41,023 nt of DNA, taken from contig CAYLHB010000006.1 of NCBI GenBank assembly GCA_964383505.1, positions 1-41,023 of the forward strand, given 5' to 3'. Below are positions 14,384-21,774 of the stretch, piece after piece (positions within the stretch are counted from its first letter, which is position 1; the number at the start of each line of letters is the position of its first letter). This stretch comes from CAYLHB01 sp964383505 (lineage in GTDB: Bacteria > Patescibacteriota > Minisyncoccia > Phycocordibacterales > UBA12088). The position numbers and the translations under genes were made by a program. The notes below the pieces were generated by a model that had not been told where the DNA came from, searched no databases, and worked only from the letters and a program-made list of their open reading frames with translations.

Positions 14384-15994
14384 TCAGCGTTTACGCACCT
14401 TGGGTGAGGCGCGGGGTATTGGTGCCTCTTCCCGTATATCGGGCACATTATCGGCTTCATCCATATCAATGATGTCGTACGCGTATGCCACATCCTCTTG
14501 CTCGCGGCGCACGAGCACCACTCCCGCTCCCGCAACCGCTATGAGGGCAACGAGCCCCGCAATGTACCACCACACGCTCGTTGTGCCCGCGTTCCCCAGC
14601 GAATCAGTGACCCCGATTGCACTCGCCTTTAGCGACACCGACTCGACCGGCGGAGAAACGTCACTCACGCCGGAGACGTCAGGCTCCCTCTCAACGTCGC
14701 TCGCGACTAAAAGGTCGTCGGGTGCCTCCGCTACCTCAATGTCCTGCTCCACCGCCACCTCAGGTACCTCTTCCCGCTTATCGTCACTCGTCTGCATCTC
14801 TTTTCCATCTCCCGCACGTGCGACTACGGTATCGGTTCGAACACGCACATTGCTCGGGAAGAAAAGCCCCACCGAGCGTGCATCCGACGCGACAAGACCG
14901 GTCACCGATGAGGGAAAACGAACGGCGCCTCCGGCGAGGAGCACCGTCCCCTGCGGGATGCGGAAATGCCGCTTGCCCACCGCAAGCGCAAAACCTGAGA
15001 GGTCGAGGTCGCGCTCGCTCATATTAGTAAGCTCTATCGAGTAGAGATCGGCGTGCGTAATGGCAACACGGAGCGATTCAACCAAGACCACGAGTCTATC
15101 CTCAACGGAAAGCCCCTCGTGCACACCCGTGCCCGTCACCTTAACATTCACCACATAGGTGCCCGGAAACTTATAGGTATGCCGGACCGTCTTCCCCGTG
15201 CCGGTCGTACCGTCTCCAAAAGTCCACCTCACCTCCCCCCGCTCATGCACACCACGCTCGTCGCGCACGAGTGCGGTAAGCGTGACCGGGGCTCCTGCAA
15301 CCGCCGTCACGTCCGACCCGAGAGTGAGCGAGAGAAATGGTTCCCCTTTGGTGGTAGGCGAAGCGGATGAAGAGGTGCCACCCGAAGATGCCTTCGTACC
15401 GGTGCTTTTTTCCGAGGCACCTCCCGACGAACCACTTGTGGAAGAGGGGGGCCCACTTTCGGACACACCGTTTGTTTCCTCATCCGATGAGGGAGACTCC
15501 TCGGGAGGGGTCGCATTGCTTGAGGCGTTGCTCCGTTTGGGTGTTCCCTCCGCGGTGACCCATCCGCCCCCCGCGCGCTGGAGGGTAAACTTCGCGGTGT
15601 TGTCCCCTCCCACACTCCACGTGTCCGACCCGTTCACACTATCCACCACCACTCCCGATGAGTCTTTCAGTTCGAGCGTCTCGCCATCGTTGCCGAGCGC
15701 GCCCGTATAGATGAGGTCGGCGGTGATATCCGGCACCGACGAGTCATCGGTGCGCTCAAGCAAATAGTAGCCACCCGAAGGTATGGTGCCCTCAAGCGCC
15801 ACTGCGGGTTGGCCATCAACCGCGGCGAGCATCCAGCCGGTTAGGTCTCGCTCCGCGCCATCGTTGTAGAGCTCTATCCACTCATCATTCGCATCGTTTG
15901 CCGTCCCCATCCACGCCACTTCGGAAATCTGCACGGAGGCACCACACAACGTAGGTGCCATAAGAAGGAGTATGAGCACACGAAAAAACCTCAT
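14384..15994 (-). CDS. Membrane-anchored surface protein with lamin-tail and PKD domains
   Basis: 536 residues. In order: a signal peptide (MRFFRVLILLLMAPTLCGA); a lamin-tail domain (VQISEVAWMGTANDANDEWI, ELYNDG, DLTGWML, about 20-130); and a low-complexity Ser/Thr/Gly linker. Next come a PKD domain with FGDGTTGTGKTVRHTY (about 225-310) and a second lamin-tail-like domain (IELTNMSERDLDLSGFAL). An acidic stalk follows, then one transmembrane helix near residues 476-497 and a short charged tail inside. The LPxxC pattern is not a proper lipobox. It would stand on the cell surface; binding targets (sugar, DNA or protein) are not visible. Its ATG overlaps the ATPase stop as ATGA, so the two are translationally coupled. 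Confidence 0.85.
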   Translation of the reverse strand: MRFFRVLILLLMAPTLCGASVQISEVAWMGTANDANDEWIELYNDGAERDLTGWMLAAVDGQPAVALEGTIPSGGYYLLERTDDSSVPDITADLIYTGALGNDGETLELKDSSGVVVDSVNGSDTWSVGGDNTAKFTLQRAGGGWVTAEGTPKRSNASSNATPPEESPSSDEETNGVSESGPPSSTSGSSGGASEKSTGTKASSGGTSSSASPTTKGEPFLSLTLGSDVTAVAGAPVTLTALVRDERGVHERGEVRWTFGDGTTGTGKTVRHTYKFPGTYVVNVKVTGTGVHEGLSVEDRLVVLVESLRVAITHADLYSIELTNMSERDLDLSGFALAVGKRHFRIPQGTVLLAGGAVRFPSSVTGLVASDARSVGLFFPSNVRVRTDTVVARAGDGKEMQTSDDKREEVPEVAVEQDIEVAEAPDDLLVASDVEREPDVSGVSDVSPPVESVSLKASAIGVTDSLGNAGTTSVWWYIAGLVALIAVAGAGVVLVRREQEDVAYAYDIIDMDEADNVPDIREEAPIPRASPKVRKR

Positions 15995-18150
15995 GGTATA
16001 TTCGGTCGCTTCACCGCGAGAAGCGTACGCAAGGTGTCCTCGGGTACCTCGCGAGGGTGAGTTGCGGGTGACTCCGCACCACCCTGCGGTGTGTGGGGAG
16101 GTGGCGTCGGCTCCTGCGTATCACGCCGTGGTGTATGTTGCGTCTGGGGTTGCGGTGCGGGTGGCACGGGAGGTGCGGGTTGTGGAGGACGGGAAGGCAT
16201 CACAGGTGGCTTCACGTTCGGCGCACTCTGCTCGACTTGTGTCACCTTGGCGAGGAGATCGCGAAGCGCTTGCCTGCCCTCGGGTGAGACACCCTTCCCG
16301 TTGTCGATCCTCGCTGTCTGGGGAGGTAGGGGCGCACGGACCGGTTCGCGCCTCTCCGGCACACCCACAGGAGGCCTTTGGGGCGGTACGCCGAGCGAAT
16401 GTGAAGGTTGCGGGGGTGCCACAGGAGGTGGCGAAACCTGTGGCGTGGTCGTTGCGGGAGGCGGAGCGACCTTCGCGAGGATATCCTTGAGCGACCCTTG
16501 GTGAGGGGGGAGCGGTCGAGGTTCCACCGGTCGCGGGCGCGGTGGCATGGGCCTTGGTGCGTCTGAAACTGCGTGCGTCTGATGGGGTGGTGGTGGGAAG
16601 AAAGGTGCCCTCGGGGCGCGGTACCCACCCAAGGGCGGCGCACTTGCCTCAACGCGCGGACGATTTTGTGGTGACATGCGTGGCTCTCGCGCTTCTCGTT
16701 CGGGCACCGCGCGATCGCGCTCAAATGTACGCGGGCGCGGGGTCTCGCCTTGTCGTGTGGTAAATCTTCGCTCGGCTTTCTCGCGCTCTTTCGCTTCCTC
16801 CGTGGGGTCAACGTACGACTGCTTCATCCACGAATCTATCTCTCCCTCCACCTCGGCGCGCGGGCGAGAGAACTGCGAGCGCGAGTAGGCAATGGCGCGG
16901 TCGCGGTTGCTCAAGTGCGGTGCCTCAATGGGCGGCATGGTGACCGCCGAAAAGGGCTGGCTCGACACGCCGTCTATCATGAGCTTGAGGTAGATTTGCC
17001 GCGCCCCAAGATTCACGAGGTCGTCTGCGGTAAACACCGGCGCAAACTCCTTCTCGAGCACCTCCGCATCAAACGCCCCCACACGAAACGTCATCATTGT
17101 GCCGACGTTGCCGAAGACCGCCGCACGCACCTCCTCCTCCATCTGCTCGATGTACTGGTGGGCAATGGTGAGACAGAGCTTGTACTTGCGTGCCTCCGAA
17201 AGGATGTCGGCAAACGAGCGGTTTGCAAAGTTTTGAAACTCGTCCACGTAGAGGAAGAAGTTGGGGAGCCCGCGGAGTACCGATGAGGAGACATCCGCAC
17301 GACTCATTGCGGCGAGGTACACCTTGGTGATGAGCATGCTTCCAAGAAGCCGTGCGTTCCCCTCGCCGATGCGCCCCTTGGAGAGGTTCACGATGAATAT
17401 CTTTCGCTCATCCATGAGTCGCCGAATATCGAACGCGCTCTGTGGCTGACCGATGATGTTGCGCACGAGTGCATTTGATTGGAACTGCCCGATTTTGTTC
17501 TGTATTGCGGGGGTCGCCTCCTGTGTGTAACGATCGGTGTATTTACTGTACTCATCCACCCAAAAGGAGCGCACCGCGGGATCGGTGATATTCGAGATGA
17601 CCGCTTTGCGGTAGTCCTTGTCGACATACATGCGGTTCACCCCAAGCAGGGTCGCCCCGGGAAACTCGAGGAGACCCGCGAGCGTGTTCTGCAAAATGTA
17701 CGCCATGCGCGCGCTCCATGCATCCACCCATATCTTCTCAAACGTCGACATGAGTCCCGCCACCACAAAGTGCCGCTTGTCGGCCTCCACCTTTTCAAGC
17801 ACATTGAATGAAATCGGGTACTCGAGGTCGAACGGCGCGAAGTAAAGTACGTCCTTCACGCGCTCCTCGGGAATGTACTCGAGGAGCTTCTCTGCAGTGC
17901 CTCCGTGCGGGTCGATGAAACAGAGTCCCTCGCCGTTCTGTATGTCCTGAATGGCCATGTTCTCGAGGAGCGTCGACTTGCCCATACCCGTCTTCCCAAT
18001 GACGTACATATGCCGTTCACGGTCGGAACGTTTTATTCCGAAAGGTATGCGCTTGCTCCTGCTGTCGGTGAGCGCAAAGTAGGTGATGCGACTCTCAAGC
18101 GAGGTATCGAGATTTCTCGCGAGTGAAAACTGCGCGGAAGGATCTGGCAT
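15991..18150 (-). CDS. VirD4/TraD-like coupling ATPase with proline-rich tail
   Basis: 719 residues from the ATG at 18150. The Walker A motif is GKTGMGKST (52-60), FIDPHGG follows at 78-84, Walker B is FFLYVDE (298-304) and the sensor-like TIAHQY is at 328-333. This is the DUF87/TraD group of hexameric ATPases that feed DNA or protein into type IV secretion or pilus machines. No membrane segments are present, unlike classical VirD4. Residues from about 480 on are Pro/Arg-rich and disordered, with three similar short helices (LKDILAKV, LRDLLAKV, LRTLLAVK). TATACT lies 6 nt before this ATG. It is coupled to the lamin-tail gene, suggesting a joint surface or DNA-uptake role (inference). Confidence 0.85.
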   Translation of the reverse strand: MPDPSAQFSLARNLDTSLESRITYFALTDSRSKRIPFGIKRSDRERHMYVIGKTGMGKSTLLENMAIQDIQNGEGLCFIDPHGGTAEKLLEYIPEERVKDVLYFAPFDLEYPISFNVLEKVEADKRHFVVAGLMSTFEKIWVDAWSARMAYILQNTLAGLLEFPGATLLGVNRMYVDKDYRKAVISNITDPAVRSFWVDEYSKYTDRYTQEATPAIQNKIGQFQSNALVRNIIGQPQSAFDIRRLMDERKIFIVNLSKGRIGEGNARLLGSMLITKVYLAAMSRADVSSSVLRGLPNFFLYVDEFQNFANRSFADILSEARKYKLCLTIAHQYIEQMEEEVRAAVFGNVGTMMTFRVGAFDAEVLEKEFAPVFTADDLVNLGARQIYLKLMIDGVSSQPFSAVTMPPIEAPHLSNRDRAIAYSRSQFSRPRAEVEGEIDSWMKQSYVDPTEEAKEREKAERRFTTRQGETPRPRTFERDRAVPEREAREPRMSPQNRPRVEASAPPLGGYRAPRAPFFPPPPHQTHAVSDAPRPMPPRPRPVEPRPLPPHQGSLKDILAKVAPPPATTTPQVSPPPVAPPQPSHSLGVPPQRPPVGVPERREPVRAPLPPQTARIDNGKGVSPEGRQALRDLLAKVTQVEQSAPNVKPPVMPSRPPQPAPPVPPAPQPQTQHTPRRDTQEPTPPPHTPQGGAESPATHPREVPEDTLRTLLAVKRPNIP

Positions 18151-18156
18151 ATAAAA

Positions 18157-18162
18157 AGTATA
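18157..18162 (-). promoter_or_regulatory. -10 box, leaderless ATPase gene
   Basis: TATACT exactly 6 nt before the ATG at 18150; this spacing favours that start over an in-frame ATG 27 codons upstream. Confidence 0.6.
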
Positions 18163-18229
18163 CGGGAGAACGCGCACACACAAAAGAACAAGCTGAGGAC
18201 AGTGCACCCTGGGAATATTTATTTTGAGC

Positions 18230-18266
18230 AAAAAAAAATTGAAGCGCCGTCCTCCGAAACGGCGCT
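18230..18266 (-). terminator. Strong intrinsic terminator
   Basis: The 8-bp stem AGCGCCGT/ACGGCGCT (18243-18250 with 18259-18266) is followed leftward by TCAA and a run of nine T (18230-18238 on the + strand as A). It ends the HAD transcript and its long 3' region. Confidence 0.85.
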
Positions 18267-18497
18267 TTCCTTGCTTATTTATTACATGCGTTCGCGGTCC
18301 TACTTACATTCCTGCAAGCGTTTACCGCAGGTGGCGGGCCAGCTTTAAGGTGCTGGAGATATCCCAACCACCCACTGAAATAGGATCACCTCCCTTCACT
18401 TTCCCCAGAGTTGAAAATACGGATACCTTCATCCCTTCGGGGGACGTGCTGTATTTCCATTGCGGCCTCCCTATAAGAGGTGAACGACTATCTCCAT
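18267..18497 (-). other. 230-nt 3' region after the HAD gene; possible small ORF or RNA
   Basis: The stretch between the HAD stop and the terminator has no long gene. Read leftward it holds a 24-codon ORF (18460-18386, MEIQHVPRRDEGIRIF...) with GGGAGG 5 nt before its ATG. The ORF's stop codon lies within a 14-nt segment (18383-18396) that matches the complement of the bacterial 16S 3' end at 13 positions. Short hairpins such as CAGC/GCTG and CCTGC/GCAGG follow. It could be a short-peptide gene, a structured 3' UTR or an unidentified small RNA; I recognise no known RNA family. Confidence 0.35.
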
Positions 18498-19145
18498 CTA
18501 TACCACACGCACCTCGGGCCACACAAGGGAAAGTAAGAACAATTCGTCGAGATGTACTATGACGTAGCACGCACCCGCACGGATGAGCGCCTCGCGCGAC
18601 CCGGTACCCCGGGTAATGCCTACCCCAACCACACCCGCCTCCCGCGCGTCGCGCATGTCGGAAACAAAATCGCCCACATAGAGGGTACGCTCCGGAGCAA
18701 CTCCCACCCTCTCCACAAAGGAAATGATCGCACCCACCTTATGTGATGCATCACCCTCAATGTGCGCAAAGTACCCCGCGATACCCGATTCCTCCGCGTG
18801 CCGCACCACGTATTCGTGGGTATGCCCGCTTATGAGTGCGCACGGGAGCCCCATACTCGTAACCCGCTCGAGCGTGTTCACCGTATCGGGAAACAGCTCC
18901 GAGCGGTCAATGTCACAGCTCGAAAGCCACTCGTGCACCACCACCTCGTGCGGCTTCATCATACCCCGCGCCCGCCAGTAGTCGTGCGAGGGGTTTGTAA
19001 ACGTCGCATGGAAGTCGTACAGGGTCTGTGTCGGGAGCCCGTGCGCCGAGAGCACGCGGTTTACCCCGCGGTGTATCTCCGGCACGGTGTCGCGCAGGGT
19101 CCCATCGTAGTCAAACAGCACCGCTTCTAAAGAATCACTTGCCAT
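18498..19145 (-). CDS. HAD-superfamily phosphatase (phosphoglycolate phosphatase-like)
   Basis: A 215-residue haloacid dehalogenase-type hydrolase. Motif I is FDYDGT (11-16) with nucleophile Asp12 and acid/base Asp14. Motif II is ALISGHT, a Lys precedes VGAIISF, and motif III/IV is YVGDFVSDMRDA. An alpha-helical type I cap sits between motifs I and II, as in Gph/pyrophosphatase PpaX-type enzymes. The substrate is probably a small phosphorylated metabolite and cannot be fixed from sequence. Upstream are 12-bp AT-rich repeats; downstream is a long 3' region. Confidence 0.85.
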   Translation of the reverse strand: MASDSLEAVLFDYDGTLRDTVPEIHRGVNRVLSAHGLPTQTLYDFHATFTNPSHDYWRARGMMKPHEVVVHEWLSSCDIDRSELFPDTVNTLERVTSMGLPCALISGHTHEYVVRHAEESGIAGYFAHIEGDASHKVGAIISFVERVGVAPERTLYVGDFVSDMRDAREAGVVGVGITRGTGSREALIRAGACYVIVHLDELFLLSLVWPEVRVV

Positions 19146-19151
19146 ACGATC

Positions 19152-19199
19152 AATTAATTACATAATTAATTACGTAAACGATTACGTAATTCTTCAGAA
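19152..19199. repeat. 12-bp AT-rich direct repeats
   Basis: AATTAATTACAT, AATTAATTACGT and AAACGATTACGT follow one another at exact 12-bp period from 19152 to 19187, then a degenerate fourth unit to 19199. They contain the palindromes TTAATTAA-like and TTACGTAA. They fill the gap between the DUF4015 stop and the HAD start, where a regulator could bind on one face of the helix. Confidence 0.55.
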
Positions 19200-20591
19200 T
19201 CATTCGGGATTGAGGGCACCGCGCGTGTAGCGGTTGCTCGGCGCCCAGAGCATCCACGACGAGAGGCCCGCATCGTACGTCGCTTTAATCTGGGCACGCA
19301 CCTCCGTCACATCGTAGGTTCCACCGTAGTCGAAATCCTGGAGCCACGGACGAATCTTGTTCTTGTCGTAGACTTCCTTTGTGTACCTTCCCGTCGGCAC
19401 CTCCTTGGTCGTAGTCGCGGTCGTACTGCTCGTCGCAGGTACCACAACCGTGCTCAATATTGGCTCCGCACCAAAGACCTCAATTGAGCTCTCGCTCGCC
19501 ACCGTTCGGCGCACCGCGCTGTCGAGCACAAACTTGATGAGCGCGTAGGGTACCGTGTTCGGGTTCGCCCACCCGTTAAAGCCGCGCGGGTAGTGGCTCG
19601 GGTAAATCATGGGTGCCACAAAGTCAAAGTACGGGAGCGCGCGCTCCAAGACCTGCCCGATGCCGAGGTCGTCGTAGTTGGTGGTTACCATCCCGAAAAG
19701 GTCGGCGGAAATGAGGGGTGGCGTCACCCCTGTGGGGTAGCGTGCGGGGTCCTTCACCTTTTCGTTGAGGTACACGAAGAATTCCTCGAGTGCGATTGCT
19801 TTTTCTTTGTTACCAACCCAGTCGAATACGATGTTCGTCATGGGTCCGTCGGAGGGAAAACGTATGTAGTCGTAGTTGAGCTCGTCAAACCCCAAGAGCC
19901 GCGCCTCGCGGGAAATTTCTATGATGTAGTCCCAGTAGGGCTTCGCCCCGACATCAATAAACGAGAGTCCCTTGTGGTCCTTCCACACCGCCCCCGCGGG
20001 GTTTGCGAACTTCACCGCAAGCTCGGGGTGCCTCTGCGAGTAGAACGGGTCTTGAAAGACCGTGATGCGCCCAATGACGAATATCCCCTTCTCATGGAGC
20101 GTTGCGACAAACTCCTTCATGTCGCGCGCCCCGCACTGCTCGGACACCGACTCCTTGAGGAGCGGGTTTTCGGTCGTAAACGCGAGCTTGCCCGTGTAGT
20201 CTTTAAGGTCGATAACCACGCTGTTGAGCTCGGTCTCGTCGATGAGTTGCACGAGTTCATTGCGAAACCCGGGAGTGCCCACCACGCACTGGCTCATGTA
20301 GATCGCCTTCACTACGTCCGGCAGAGTCACGAACGCAGGCACAGGCACCGACGACGCCGCACGCTCGGTCGTGGTGGCTACCGGTTGCATGGCGTCACTC
20401 GGCTCGGTCGCAACCACGCTGTCATCCTTTATCGCCTGTGGCGCGTGCGGGTCGTACACCTGCGGCAGGAGTGCGGGAACCGCGAAGTAGCCCGCAACGG
20501 TCGTAAGGAGCGCAAGCACACCCGCCGCAACGGGCGGGGTGAGCGCAACCACGCGCACATGTCCCGCCACTCGGCTCACCTTTCGCTTCAT
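19200..20591 (-). CDS. DUF4015 putative glycoside hydrolase, membrane-anchored
   Basis: 463 residues. A basic N-terminus and one hydrophobic helix (VVALTPPVAAGVLALLTTVA, about 14-42) place the rest outside. A Ser/Thr/Pro linker follows. The catalytic region has the TIM-barrel pattern of the DUF4015 family: NSVVIDLKDYTGKLAF, GIFVIGRITVFQDPF, the LGFDELNYDYIRFPSDG block and FDFVAPMIYPSHYPRG. The ending WLQDFDYGG...WMLWAPSNRYT is also typical. It probably cleaves or binds a polysaccharide; the activity of the family is not established to my knowledge. The start overlaps the preceding small gene as ATGA. Confidence 0.82.
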   Translation of the reverse strand: MKRKVSRVAGHVRVVALTPPVAAGVLALLTTVAGYFAVPALLPQVYDPHAPQAIKDDSVVATEPSDAMQPVATTTERAASSVPVPAFVTLPDVVKAIYMSQCVVGTPGFRNELVQLIDETELNSVVIDLKDYTGKLAFTTENPLLKESVSEQCGARDMKEFVATLHEKGIFVIGRITVFQDPFYSQRHPELAVKFANPAGAVWKDHKGLSFIDVGAKPYWDYIIEISREARLLGFDELNYDYIRFPSDGPMTNIVFDWVGNKEKAIALEEFFVYLNEKVKDPARYPTGVTPPLISADLFGMVTTNYDDLGIGQVLERALPYFDFVAPMIYPSHYPRGFNGWANPNTVPYALIKFVLDSAVRRTVASESSIEVFGAEPILSTVVVPATSSTTATTTKEVPTGRYTKEVYDKNKIRPWLQDFDYGGTYDVTEVRAQIKATYDAGLSSWMLWAPSNRYTRGALNPE

Positions 20592-20827
20592 GATGCACGC
20601 AAAGTATCCGATGCACCTTCTGTGAAGTCCTGTGGCCCCCCAAACGAACGCGTAGCATTTGAGTCATGTGTGCGTGTACGTACCTCGTGGCGAAGCGCGA
20701 GTGTGGTGAGTATGATGAGGCACCCCACCCCTATCTCGAGTACCATTTTCCATGAAGCGGGCACGCCCAAGTAGGGTATCGCGATAACGAGTGCGCCGGA
20801 GAGGATGAGGAGTGAGTGCTTGGACAT
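20588..20827 (-). CDS. Small two-helix membrane protein
   Basis: I do not recognise a family. The 79-residue product from the ATG at 20827 has two hydrophobic stretches (LLILSGALVIAIPYLGV and VLEIGVGCLIILTTLAL), then a charged, Thr/Asp/Ser-rich soluble tail. GGGAGA 7 nt before this ATG and the promoter placement favour it over two ATGs upstream. Its stop overlaps the DUF4015 start, so the pair is coupled and they may act together at the membrane. Confidence 0.65.
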   Translation of the reverse strand: MSKHSLLILSGALVIAIPYLGVPASWKMVLEIGVGCLIILTTLALRHEVRTRTHDSNATRSFGGPQDFTEGASDTLRAS

Positions 20828-20840
20828 GGAAGTTTCTCCC

Positions 20841-20868
20841 ATTGTACCGCACCGTGCGCTCAAGACAA
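20841..20868 (-). promoter_or_regulatory. Promoter of the small membrane protein-DUF4015 operon
   Basis: The -10 TACAAT (20841-20846) with TTGTCT (20863-20868) 16 nt upstream gives a short leader with a Shine-Dalgarno. Confidence 0.5.
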
Positions 20869-20871
20869 AAG

Positions 20872-21555
20872 CTAGCGATGGGGGGCTATGAGCACCACAA
20901 ACTCACCCCTTGCTCCACCCGGGTGGTCCCCAAAACGCGCGGCGTGCTCCGCGGGTGTTCCCGTGATGACCTCCTCATGCACCTTGGTGAGCTCGCGGCA
21001 GAGCATTACGGTCTTCTCCGGCACATGCACCATAAGCTCACCCATGAGCTTCACAATTCTGTGGGGCGACTCGTAGAGCGCAACCACCCCCTCAAGACTC
21101 GCGAGCGAACGAAGTGCAGTCTGCCGACCCTTCTTATGCGGTAAAAAACCAAGAAAGTGGACTTCCCTCGCATCAATACCCGCCACTGAAATCGCCGCCG
21201 CAAGTGCACTCGGGCCCGGCACCGCCTCGATCCGCACCGACCCACCGAGCACCTCACGCACCCTACACACAAGAGTTGCGCCAGGATCGCTCACACTCGG
21301 TGTGCCCGCATCAGTCACAAGCGCGAGGTGCTTCCCCTCCTCGAGGAGGGCGAGAACTTTCCCATACACACCCTCCCGCGAGTGCTCGTGGCATGCGATG
21401 AGTGGCTTTGAAATGTCGTACCGTGAAAGAAGTTTTTTGGTGACACGCGTATCCTCACAGATAATCGCGTCACATTCACCCAGTATGCGAAGTGCGCGGA
21501 GGGTGATGTCCTCAAGATTGCCGATAGGTGTCCCCACTACAAATAACGTTCCCAT
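20872..21555 (-). CDS. rsmI: 16S rRNA 2'-O-methyltransferase RsmI
   Basis: It methylates the ribose of C1402 in 16S rRNA using S-adenosylmethionine. The 227-residue protein has the tetrapyrrole-methylase fold signatures GTLFVVGTPIGNLEDITLRA, CDAIICEDTRVTKKLL, LVTDAGTPSVSDPG and AVPGPSALAAAISVAG. The ending ELTKVHEEVITGT is typical. It lacks the longer C-terminal extension of some homologues. The ATG at 21555 begins the conserved N-terminus; TACCGT lies 6 nt before it. Confidence 0.95.
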   Translation of the reverse strand: MGTLFVVGTPIGNLEDITLRALRILGECDAIICEDTRVTKKLLSRYDISKPLIACHEHSREGVYGKVLALLEEGKHLALVTDAGTPSVSDPGATLVCRVREVLGGSVRIEAVPGPSALAAAISVAGIDAREVHFLGFLPHKKGRQTALRSLASLEGVVALYESPHRIVKLMGELMVHVPEKTVMLCRELTKVHEEVITGTPAEHAARFGDHPGGARGEFVVLIAPHR

Positions 21556-21561
21556 ACCGGT

Positions 21562-21567
21562 ACGGTA
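21562..21567 (-). promoter_or_regulatory. Weak -10 box, leaderless rsmI
   Basis: TACCGT (fits TANNNT) exactly 6 nt before the ATG at 21555. Confidence 0.3.
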
Positions 21568-21633
21568 CCACACGGCCCGTGAGAATTGAACATTCGCATG
21601 ATTACGTGGAAGCTTCGCTCCTAATGAGGGGAA

Positions 21634-21774
21634 ATGGTATACAACTTACGCAATTTGATGAAGTTCAAGGCACCAAGGAACGATACCCTTGAGCAATATC
21701 GAGCATATTGTGAAAGGGTTCGTGACGAAGGTAACGAAGAAATTCGCAAATTGCGTAAGTTGTTTGGTAATTAA
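21634..21774 (+). CDS. 46-residue charged ORF within an inverted repeat
   Basis: MVYNLRNLMKFKAPR... ending IRKLRKLFGN. The ORF is Lys/Arg/Glu-rich and could form a helix; I recognise no family. GAGGGG ends 3 nt before the ATG, closer than usual. It ends 4 nt inside the 3' end of the opposite-strand surface-protein gene. The coding is compatible with a 17-bp inverted repeat (21641-21657 with 21747-21763), so it might instead be a miniature insertion with an accidental frame. Confidence 0.4.
   Translation: MVYNLRNLMKFKAPRNDTLEQYRAYCERVRDEGNEEIRKLRKLFGN
21641..21763. repeat. MITE-like inverted repeat element
   Basis: ACAACTTACGCAATTTG (21641-21657) and its exact complement (21747-21763) bound a 123-bp segment that is more AT-rich than its surroundings. 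TGGTA occurs on both outer sides one base away (21635-21639 and 21765-21769), like a 5-bp target duplication. No transposase is present. Confidence 0.5.

Noticed and set aside
18151..18231. N-terminal extension of the ATPase from an upstream ATG
   Set aside because: It would include the TATACT box and adds a segment without family match; the ATG at 18150 fits the window-wide spacing rule.
18383..18396. Sequence like the 3' end of 16S rRNA on the + strand
   Set aside because: Only 14 nt match and no other 16S sequence surrounds it, so it is not an rRNA gene or fragment. The complement is treated as a possible ribosome-binding element.
19593..20774. Long rightward frame opposite DUF4015
   Set aside because: The DUF4015 frame has signal helix, linker and conserved blocks; the opposite frame is Arg/His/Val-rich shadow sequence.
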